The position numbers and the translations under genes were made by a program. The notes beneath the pieces are model-generated. The model did no database searches. It saw only the letters and a list, made by a program, of their open reading frames with translations, and was not told where the DNA came from. Shown piece by piece: positions 7,370 to 13,815 of a DNA stretch of 24,669 nucleotides. Source of the stretch: Chloroflexota bacterium (lineage in GTDB: Bacteria; Chloroflexota; Ktedonobacteria; Ktedonobacterales; Ktedonobacteraceae); contig CADDZH010000079.1 in NCBI GenBank assembly GCA_902812455.1, positions 1 through 24,669 of the forward strand. Reading direction: 5' to 3'. The stretch's first letter is position 1, and every line of letters starts with the position of its first letter.

Positions 7370-8494
7370 ATGAAAATTCGCGACCAGGAAATCTTGCTCC
7401 CCACCAGTATGGTGGGCAACTACCCTAATCCCCGCTGGTGGGACGCCCACTTCGCCCGGTTTTTCAGCGGGGATCAACTGCCGCCCGATGCTTTTGACCG
7501 GGAGGCTCTAGAAGATGTTGTTGTGACTCTGGCGCATGACCAGGAGCTGGCAGGACTGGACATTATTACTGACGCCAGGGTCCAGGGAGATGACTATGCT
7601 GTTCAGGCCCTCTATTATTACTACAAGCGCCTGGGGTATAACCTCAAAGGCGGTTACCTCGGCTTCCCTATTTACAGCCGCCTGCATGCCGCCACGCTGA
7701 CTGAGGAGGTCAAGCGGCACGGTGCGATCATGGTCGAGCAGGCCAAAGCGCTCAAGAGGGCCACAAACAAGCCGACAAAGGTCCAGTACACAGGCGTCCA
7801 GGTTCTGGCTCAGGCTACCAACGACCTCCACTATAAGTCCAGTCGTGACCGGGCCATGGACATCGCCCAGGCCATCAACGAGGACGTTCTGGAAGTGGAT
7901 GCACTGGGCGTCGATTTCATTCAGTTTGACGAGTTTACCTGGCCCTATGGTTTTGAGGACTGGGCCATCGAGGCGTTCAACCGGGCTGTGGAAGGCGTCA
8001 AGCACGCCAAAATCGTCGCCCACATCTGTTGGGGCAACTGGGGCGGCACTCCCGCCTACCTCCCAGACCAGACGGCGCAGCCAGGAGAGGTCTTTGATCT
8101 CACACAGCGCAAGGGGCCGACACCAGGTGACAGCACCTTTGTTATTCCGAAAGCCTACGAGGCTAAGATAGATGTGCTGAACCTGGAGATAGGAGGCCGC
8201 AGACGCGACCTGAGTGGTCTCCACATCCTCAAGCAGCATCCCTTGCCGAAACACCTGCAGTTCTGGGCCGGCGTGATCGATGTGAAGAGCACCATCACCG
8301 AAACCGCTGAGGAGGTGGCTGAGCGCATCCGGCAGATCCTGCAGTACGTACCCGCCGACCAACTCGGCCTCACCACCGACTGCGGCCTGATCCTGCTCCA
8401 GCGCTATATTGCGATTGATAAATTGCATGCACTGGCGGCCGGAACTCAACTCGTCCGTAGTGAACTGGCACGAACGCCGGCAGCGGTCGGTTAA
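7370..8494 (+). CDS. xecA: Epoxyalkane:coenzyme M transferase (EaCoMT)
   Basis: 374 residues from ATG 7370, preceded by GGAGG at 5 bases; an upstream in-frame start at 7295 lacks a ribosome site. The protein belongs to the cobalamin-independent methionine synthase (MetE C-terminal)/UROD-like zinc thiol-transferase fold. Zinc ligands are visible as His218 and Cys220 (AHICWGN) and Cys338 (TTDCGL), matching the H-x-C...C pattern. MetE is about 750 residues with an N-terminal half missing here, whereas EaCoMT of Xanthobacter is about 377. Reaction: opens epoxides with the thiolate of CoM to give 2-hydroxyalkyl-CoM; cytosolic. The assignment is strongly supported by the neighbouring HPCDH, 2-KPCC and CoM-synthesis genes. 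A plain methyltransferase for methionine is the alternative and is unlikely in this context. Confidence 0.88.
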   Translation: MKIRDQEILLPTSMVGNYPNPRWWDAHFARFFSGDQLPPDAFDREALEDVVVTLAHDQELAGLDIITDARVQGDDYAVQALYYYYKRLGYNLKGGYLGFPIYSRLHAATLTEEVKRHGAIMVEQAKALKRATNKPTKVQYTGVQVLAQATNDLHYKSSRDRAMDIAQAINEDVLEVDALGVDFIQFDEFTWPYGFEDWAIEAFNRAVEGVKHAKIVAHICWGNWGGTPAYLPDQTAQPGEVFDLTQRKGPTPGDSTFVIPKAYEAKIDVLNLEIGGRRRDLSGLHILKQHPLPKHLQFWAGVIDVKSTITETAEEVAERIRQILQYVPADQLGLTTDCGLILLQRYIAIDKLHALAAGTQLVRSELARTPAAVG

Positions 8495-8503
8495 TGTATA
8501 TAC

Positions 8504-8576
8504 AGGTCTGATTTATTGCGCCGCTCCTGTCTTGAGCAATCGATGCTATGACAGGCGGGCGCGGTAAATCAGGCCT
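8504..8576 (+). repeat. Large intercistronic stem-loop after xecA
   Basis: The left arm (8504-8531, containing TCTGATTTATTGCGCC) pairs with the right arm (8550-8576, containing GGCGCGGTAAATCAGG) over about 27 bases with a few mismatches, around an 18-base loop. It starts about 10 bases after the xecA stop. No T-tract follows, so it looks more like a transcript-stabilising or processing hairpin, or a decayed mobile repeat, than a simple terminator. Confidence 0.75.
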
Positions 8577-8598
8577 CCTACTCGGCACTTATCCGTCC

Positions 8599-8629
8599 GG
8601 CCATTACCTGTCCCCCGGACAAGGTGGCC
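8599..8629 (+). repeat. Second intercistronic stem-loop
   Basis: GGCCATTACCTGTCC (8599-8613) pairs imperfectly with GGACAAGGTGGCC (8617-8629) around a three-base loop. Together with the preceding hairpin it fills most of the gap between xecA and the zinc-ribbon gene. Confidence 0.5.
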
Positions 8630-8681
8630 GCTGCGCGGCTACCGCTGTGTGGTCAGGCCGGACACAAGGAGAAGATGTGAG

Positions 8682-8879
8682 ATGCCTATTTTGACGCTGA
8701 AATGCCCGGAATGCGGACACATATTTCAGGGCTTGGTCCTTGAAGGAACACGTCCACCAGAAGAATGGGTTTGCTCAAAGTGCGGCAGCCGCAAGGCTGA
8801 AGTAGCCACGGATCAGAAGCCTATCGCTCATCCCTGGGAAGGGGAACACGGTGTGGGCTTGTGTCCGTGTTGTAGCTGA
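8682..8879 (+). CDS. Small zinc-ribbon protein
   Basis: 65 residues from ATG 8682, preceded by AAGGAGAAG. Two CxxC knuckles (Cys8/Cys11 in CPECGH and Cys31/Cys34 in CSKCGS) form a typical zinc ribbon of the FmdB/rubredoxin-like kind. An additional Cys cluster closes the protein (GLCPCCS, Cys61, 63, 64). It lies between two genes of the pathway, 9 bp upstream of xecE, so it is surely co-transcribed. Function is unknown; a metal-handling or assembly role for the zinc enzyme XecA, or electron transfer, would be guesses. Confidence 0.75.
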   Translation: MPILTLKCPECGHIFQGLVLEGTRPPEEWVCSKCGSRKAEVATDQKPIAHPWEGEHGVGLCPCCS

Positions 8880-8888
8880 GGACGAAGT

Positions 8889-9647
8889 ATGCGACTGAAA
8901 GAAAAGGTGGCCATCATCACCGGGGCGGGTTCAGGCATCGGCGAAGTGACGGCGCGGTTGTTTGCCGGCGAGGGCGCGGCGGTGCTGATCGCGGATATCA
9001 ACGCGGCGGCCGCAGAAGACGTGGCTGCATCGATCAACACCCAGGGGGGACGCGCAGCCTGGGAATACGTCGATGTAACCGCTAGCGCCAGCGCCGAGAA
9101 GATGGTGCAGACAGCGCTGAGCCATTTCGGGCGGGTTGATATTCTCTTTAACAATGCTGGCATCGAGGGCTTTGGCACGGTCATTGAGACGGATGAAGCA
9201 AGCTGGGATCGCATTTTTGCGGTACATGTGCGTGGCGCGTATCTCTGCTCGAAGTATGCGGTACAGACGATGATCGATGGCGGGCGCGGCGGCGCCGTTA
9301 TCAATGTCTCATCCGTGGCCGGACTCGTCGGCCTGCAGCATATGTCGGCCTATTGCGCAGCCAAAGGGGCTATTATCAGCCTGACGCGGGCGATGGCGGC
9401 GGATTTCGCTCCTTATGCTATCCGTGTCAATTGCATTGCTCCGGGGACGACCATGACTCCGCTGGGGAAACGCCTGATCGAGAACGATACACCGGAAAGA
9501 CTGGCCCAGCGCCTGAGCCGTTATCCAATGGGACGTTTTGGAGAGCCAGAAGAAATAGCCCGCTCCGTGTTGTTCCTGGCCTCCGATGACAGCTCGTATG
9601 CAACAGGCATGTGCCTGGTAGTCGATGGCGGCCTGACCTGCGTCTAG
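8889..9647 (+). CDS. xecE: 2-(S)-hydroxypropyl-CoM dehydrogenase-like SDR
   Basis: 252-residue classical short-chain dehydrogenase. Glycine-rich NAD motif TGAGSGIG (11-18) with Asp36 after the second strand (favouring NAD), NNAG (88-91), catalytic Ser142, Tyr155 and Lys159 (SAYCAAK). Against my memory of Xanthobacter XecE it shares SVAGLVG, AYCAAKGAI and a C-terminal RL-x-[KR]-YP-[IM]-GRFG block; in that block Arg208 and Arg211 occupy the places of the Arg211/Lys214 pair that binds the CoM sulfonate. Reaction: oxidises S-hydroxypropyl-CoM to 2-ketopropyl-CoM. Oddity: the usual active-site Asn of the SDR tetrad (VNVxG) is His113 here (AVHVRG). Start preceded by GAGGACGAAG. A generic FabG-like SDR is the alternative. 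Confidence 0.8.
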   Translation: MRLKEKVAIITGAGSGIGEVTARLFAGEGAAVLIADINAAAAEDVAASINTQGGRAAWEYVDVTASASAEKMVQTALSHFGRVDILFNNAGIEGFGTVIETDEASWDRIFAVHVRGAYLCSKYAVQTMIDGGRGGAVINVSSVAGLVGLQHMSAYCAAKGAIISLTRAMAADFAPYAIRVNCIAPGTTMTPLGKRLIENDTPERLAQRLSRYPMGRFGEPEEIARSVLFLASDDSSYATGMCLVVDGGLTCV

Positions 9648-9688
9648 CTAGGCTCGTCTCACGCCGCCACACAAGCAGGATGGGAATT

Positions 9689-11113
9689 ATGGAACATTAT
9701 CCATTGTGGATCAACGGTGAACCTTGGGACACAAGTACTCGCCTCGCAGTAACAGACAAAGCAACGGGCACTCCCTGGGCCACCGTAAGCCAGGCCGGAC
9801 CTCGAGAAGTGGACGCGGCGGTCACAGCGGCCAGCCAGGCCTTCGCACATAAACGGCTGAGTGTGATGCAGCGGCACGATATTTTAATGGCTGCTGCTAG
9901 CCTGATTCACGCACAGCGCGACGAACTGGCGCTTATCATGGCCTACGAGGCAGGCAAACCGCTGCGCGAGGCGCGAGCCGAGGTCGAACGCGCGGCTGAT
10001 ACGTTCACCTGGTCAGCCGAAGAAGCCAGGCGTATACACGGGGAGATGGTGCCGCTGGAGGCGACTGCCGGCTCCGAGAATCGCCTGGCCTTTACCCTGC
10101 GCGTTCCCGTTGGCGTTGTGTGCGCCATCACTCCTTTTAATTTCCCGATCAACCTGGTCGCGCATAAAGTCGCCCCAGCGCTGGCAGCAGGGAATGCCGT
10201 CGTGCTCAAACCCGCCTCCTATACCCCGGTGATCGCGGTAAAGCTGTGCGCGATTCTGAAGGAAGCGGGATTGCCTCCCGGTTGGTTGAACCTGGTTGTA
10301 GGACCGGGCGACAGCGTCGGCCATGCGCTGGTGAATGATCAGCGCATCGGCTTCTATACCTTCACCGGCTCCAAAGCTGTTGGAGAAGCCCTCAAAGGGG
10401 CGGTTGGCCTGCGCCGCTGCACACTGGAGCTTGGCTCCAATGCGGCGGTGATCGTTCATGCAGACGCGGATATTGCCAGCGCTGCCACCCAGTGCGCGCT
10501 TAAAGGCTTCTCCTACGCGGGCCAGGTATGCCTCTCGGTGCAGCGCATCCTCGTTCATCAGGTTGTGGCTCAGCCTTTTATGGCAAAGCTGGTCGAGGTA
10601 GCGCAGGGCCTGCGTGTCGGTGATCCTAAAGACGAGCGTAACGACATCGGGCCAATGATCAGCGAAGGCGAAGCGAGGCGGGCTGAGTCGTGGATACAGG
10701 AGGCGGTGGCAGGCGGCGCTCAGTTGCTCACTGGCGGGCAGCGCAGCGGCCCGTTTGTAACTCCGGCGGTGCTGGCGAATGTGCAGCCATCCATGCGCGT
10801 GGTTTGCCAGGAAACATTTGCCCCCATCGTTGTAATTCGGACCTATGAGACATTTGACGAAGCTTTGCAGATGGCTAACGACAGCGAATTCGGTCTGCAG
10901 GCCGGTGTGTTCACAAGCTCGCTGGCAGCGGCTCTAGAGGCCGCCAGAGGCCTGCAGGTTGGCGGCGTGATGATTAACGATACCTCGTTCTATCGCGCCG
11001 GGCAGATGCCTTATGGCGGGGTCAAGCACAGTGGCATGGGCAGAGAGGGACCGCGTTACGCCATTGAAGAAATGACGGATATGCGCCTGGTTGTGTTTAA
11101 TCCACAGCCCTAA
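9689..11113 (+). CDS. NAD(P)-dependent aldehyde dehydrogenase
   Basis: 474 residues from ATG 9689 (AGGA 8 bases upstream; ATG 9680 is a close alternative). The full ALDH fold is present: Asn151 in TPFNFP, the cofactor motif FTGSKAVG (225-232), Glu247 in ELGSN, catalytic Cys281 in GQVCLS, ETFAP, and the C-terminal MPYGGVKHSGMGREG. It resembles succinate-semialdehyde or lactaldehyde-type enzymes; ELGSN instead of ELGGN marks a subgroup. It stands between the two hydroxyalkyl-CoM dehydrogenases. In the propylene pathway no aldehyde step is needed. It could oxidise an aldehyde formed from terminal (for example hydroxyethyl-CoM-derived) substrates or detoxify epoxide-derived aldehydes. Substrate is not readable from sequence. 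Confidence 0.9.
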   Translation: MEHYPLWINGEPWDTSTRLAVTDKATGTPWATVSQAGPREVDAAVTAASQAFAHKRLSVMQRHDILMAAASLIHAQRDELALIMAYEAGKPLREARAEVERAADTFTWSAEEARRIHGEMVPLEATAGSENRLAFTLRVPVGVVCAITPFNFPINLVAHKVAPALAAGNAVVLKPASYTPVIAVKLCAILKEAGLPPGWLNLVVGPGDSVGHALVNDQRIGFYTFTGSKAVGEALKGAVGLRRCTLELGSNAAVIVHADADIASAATQCALKGFSYAGQVCLSVQRILVHQVVAQPFMAKLVEVAQGLRVGDPKDERNDIGPMISEGEARRAESWIQEAVAGGAQLLTGGQRSGPFVTPAVLANVQPSMRVVCQETFAPIVVIRTYETFDEALQMANDSEFGLQAGVFTSSLAAALEAARGLQVGGVMINDTSFYRAGQMPYGGVKHSGMGREGPRYAIEEMTDMRLVVFNPQP

Positions 11114-11192
11114 ACATACAAGACATTGTAGTGCGTTCTCGATAGGATTCAAGCGGGTAGAAGCGAAAGAGTGTTGAAAGAGGCCACAAACA

Positions 11193-11951
11193 ATGCGCTT
11201 TGCCAATAAAATAGCCCTGGTGACCGGCGCCGGCTCCGGTATCGGGCGCGGCATTGCTCGCCGCTTTGCTGCTGAAGGCGCTTCCCTGGTGCTCAGCGAT
11301 ATGGCCGAGGCCGGGCTGCGTGAAACGATAGCCTTGATCACAGAAGCGGCTGGGCGGGTTATTCCTGTTGTGGGTGATGTCGCGCTGCGGACAGACGCAG
11401 AACGCATGGTAGAAGCGGCTGTTACCGCCTGGGGCAGGCTGGATATCGTTGTCAACAATGCAGGAATAAGCGGCTCGCGCCAGGCCACGCTTGCGCACCT
11501 CACACCGGACGAAGAGTGGGAACGGGTAATGGCGGTCAACGTAGGAGGCGTCTTCCGCGTTGCCAGCGCGGCTATCCGGCAGATGCTGACCCAGGGGCAG
11601 GGCACCATTATCAATATCGCGTCGGCCGCCGGGTTCGTGCCGTTTCCGGCGCGAGCAGTATATAACGCCTCAAAAGGGGCCGTGATCTCGTTCACACGAG
11701 CGCTGGCGGTCGATTATGCGCCAGATCATATCCGGGTCAATGCGATCTGCCCAGGCATGGTGGAAACGAACATGACGCGCTGGCGGCTGGAGATCCCGGA
11801 ACTGCGCCAGCAGGTGCTGGATATGACGCCTTGGGGGCGCATCGGCACCCCGGAAGATATCGCGGCAGCGGCCGTTTATCTGGCTTCTGACGAGGCCGAT
11901 TTTGTCACCGGGCACATGCTGGTCATTGATGGCGGCTGGATCATCAAATGA
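11193..11951 (+). CDS. xecD: 2-(R)-hydroxypropyl-CoM dehydrogenase-like SDR
   Basis: 252-residue short-chain dehydrogenase with TGAGSGIG (11-18), Asp36, NNAG, VNVGG with the tetrad Asn116, Ser144, Tyr157 and Lys161. It carries both arginines known to hold the CoM sulfonate in the R-enzyme of Xanthobacter (Arg152 and Arg196 there): Arg154 in PARAVY and Arg198 in MTRWRLEIPELR, each offset by two like the catalytic residues. The stretch CPGMVETNMTRWRL closely follows my memory of XecD. Reaction: R-hydroxypropyl-CoM + NAD to 2-ketopropyl-CoM. Having an R- and an S-type enzyme in one cluster is the signature of the epoxide carboxylation pathway. Start preceded by AAGAGG. Confidence 0.85.
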   Translation: MRFANKIALVTGAGSGIGRGIARRFAAEGASLVLSDMAEAGLRETIALITEAAGRVIPVVGDVALRTDAERMVEAAVTAWGRLDIVVNNAGISGSRQATLAHLTPDEEWERVMAVNVGGVFRVASAAIRQMLTQGQGTIINIASAAGFVPFPARAVYNASKGAVISFTRALAVDYAPDHIRVNAICPGMVETNMTRWRLEIPELRQQVLDMTPWGRIGTPEDIAAAAVYLASDEADFVTGHMLVIDGGWIIK

Positions 11952-11994
11952 TGCGGACAAGCGCCGGGCGAGGGCAGAGAAGGAGGAGTGAGAT

Positions 11995-12936
11995 ATGCCG
12001 ATCTTCCCTGGAGATGATAAAAGAATTTCGCTGGCCGAAGCTGCATCTATGGTGCAGGATGGGATGACGCTGGCCATTGGCGGCGGCCTGGCATGGCGGG
12101 AACCAATGGCCTTCCTGCGTGAACTCATCCGACAGGGGCGGTGCAACCTGCGCGTGATAGGAACGGCGCACGGTGTCGATATCGACATGCTGTGCGGCGC
12201 GGGCGCCATTGGCGTGGTGGAGGAATCATACGTTGGCTTCGAGACCGATTTCGGGATGGCGCCAAACTTTCGCCGCGCCTGCCAAAGCGGGCAGGTGCAA
12301 GTACATGATACCTGCTGCCATACCATTCTCCAGCAGTTGCGCGCCGCCGAATTCGGCGTTCCTTTCTTACCGGTTAGAAGCGTGCAGGGCACTGATTTTT
12401 TGCAACTGCACCCCGAATACAAGACTATGACCTGCCCGTTCACGGGATTGCCGCTGGTCCTGGTTCCGGCACTTGCGCCTGATGTCGCCATCGTCCATGC
12501 TCATTATGCAGATGCGCAGGGCAACTTGAAAATTTTCCCGCCGCTAGTTGCGGACCTCTTTTTCATTCGCGCCTCCCAGCACGTCATTGCCACGGTTGAA
12601 AAACTCGTGACAACAGAAGAACTGCGGGCCATGGAGCCGAACGTACCCTATTTCTGGGTAGAGGCGGTCGTCGAGGTGCCCTATGGAGCGCATCCCACCT
12701 CGTGCTATCCCTTCTATGCCTATGACCGCGAGCACTTAGCGGAATATCAGCGTGCAGCAGAGGCCGGGCCGGAGGCGTTTGCCGGCGACTATCTTGCCAG
12801 GTACGTGTTCGCCAGTCACGACGACTATCTCACGCGCATTGGCGGGAAGGCAAAACGCCAGCTCCTCGAAAGCTGGCGAGAGGGAGACGATGCCTGGCGC
12901 AGGCTCTTTACGGCGCCGGAGGGGGCTATCGCATGA
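11995..12936 (+). CDS. CoA-transferase family I, alpha subunit (GctA-like)
   Basis: 313 residues, ATG preceded by AGAAGGAGG. The fold and motifs are those of the A subunit of glutaconate/3-oxoacid CoA-transferases: early DGMTLAIGGGLAWREPM loop, then LRVIGTAHGVDIDMLCG, and the central DVAIVHAHYADAQGN motif typical of the family. It overlaps the next gene by 4 bp (ATGA), so the two are translationally coupled and form the usual alpha/beta enzyme. In this cluster the likely substrate is the acid released by 2-KPCC (acetoacetate from propylene oxide) or another short acid of the pathway; exact substrate and CoA donor are inference. It is closer to the GctA/IpdA type than to SCOT. Confidence 0.85.
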   Translation: MPIFPGDDKRISLAEAASMVQDGMTLAIGGGLAWREPMAFLRELIRQGRCNLRVIGTAHGVDIDMLCGAGAIGVVEESYVGFETDFGMAPNFRRACQSGQVQVHDTCCHTILQQLRAAEFGVPFLPVRSVQGTDFLQLHPEYKTMTCPFTGLPLVLVPALAPDVAIVHAHYADAQGNLKIFPPLVADLFFIRASQHVIATVEKLVTTEELRAMEPNVPYFWVEAVVEVPYGAHPTSCYPFYAYDREHLAEYQRAAEAGPEAFAGDYLARYVFASHDDYLTRIGGKAKRQLLESWREGDDAWRRLFTAPEGAIA

Positions 12937-13799
12937 GCGCTACAACGACTACCTATGCCACGCTTGCCGAGGTGATGATCTACCAGCTGGCACGCACGAT
13001 CAAAGATGGCGAACTGGTCTTTCACGGCTATGCTTCGCCGGTGCCGACGCTGGCGATGCTCTTAGCCAAGCGTACGCATGCGCGGCACATGATTCATGTC
13101 GAGGGAGCTACCTATAGTATCAACCCGGAGCCACCGTTTTTGCCGCCCACTTCAAATGATTGGGTGCTGGAACGCGGCTCCGTGATGGCCTTGGGGATCA
13201 GCGATCTGTTTGATATCGCGGCGCGCGGTGATATGGGGCGTATGTTTCTCTCCGGGGTGCAGATCGACCGCTACGGCAACCTGAACGTGACAGCGATAGG
13301 TGACCCTCGTTCCCCCAAGGTCAAGCTGCCGGGGAGCGGCGGCGGCTGCAATCTTTCTGCCGACGTGCAACATCTCACCATCTGGACCACCGGGCATCGC
13401 GCACCGAAAAACAAGGCGGGGAAACGGCTCTTCCGCTTTGTAGAGCATATTGATTTTGTCTCCTCTGTCGGTCATGTCACACGCGATGGCGTTCCGCGCA
13501 CAGCGCTAGGCCTGCGCGGAGGAGGGCCGGAGTGGATCGTGACCGAACTGGGGGCCTTCGACTTTGACCCGCTAACACATGTCCTGCGCCTGCGTGCCCT
13601 CTACCCGGACACACGTGTGCAGGACGTACTGGACAATACCGAATTTGAGCCGGTGATTGCGCCGGATGTGGGCATTGTGCCGCTGCCCAAACCTGAACAT
13701 CTTGAAATCATCCGGCGCTTCGATCCGCTATGCACGCACATGCGTGAATTCAGATCGTCTGACGTGTCCCGGCGCTTCGATCTCCCGGACAGTCACTAG
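12933..13799 (+). CDS. CoA-transferase family I, beta subunit (GctB-like)
   Basis: 288 residues; start ATG overlaps the alpha subunit stop. The probable catalytic Glu57 lies in HVEGATY, matching the position of the thioester-forming Glu of glutaconate CoA-transferase beta (about residue 54). Other family features: DIAARGDMGRMFLSGVQIDRYGNLNVT, then GSGGGCNLSADV in the oxyanion/CoA region and GPEWIVTELGAFDF near the C-terminus. It activates an acid made by the pathway by transferring CoA from another thioester. It ends 16 bp before xecC. Confidence 0.85.
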   Translation: MSATTTTYATLAEVMIYQLARTIKDGELVFHGYASPVPTLAMLLAKRTHARHMIHVEGATYSINPEPPFLPPTSNDWVLERGSVMALGISDLFDIAARGDMGRMFLSGVQIDRYGNLNVTAIGDPRSPKVKLPGSGGGCNLSADVQHLTIWTTGHRAPKNKAGKRLFRFVEHIDFVSSVGHVTRDGVPRTALGLRGGGPEWIVTELGAFDFDPLTHVLRLRALYPDTRVQDVLDNTEFEPVIAPDVGIVPLPKPEHLEIIRRFDPLCTHMREFRSSDVSRRFDLPDSH

Positions 13800-13815
13800 C
13801 AGGAGGTTTTTTTAC

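Noticed and set aside
7370..8494. 5-methyltetrahydropteroyltriglutamate-homocysteine methyltransferase (MetE)
   Set aside because: Only about half the MetE length, and it stands in a CoM/epoxide cluster; EaCoMT fits length, zinc ligands and context better.
8889..9647. FabG (3-oxoacyl-ACP reductase)
   Set aside because: No fatty-acid synthesis genes near, and the C-terminal basic pair and context match the hydroxypropyl-CoM dehydrogenase.
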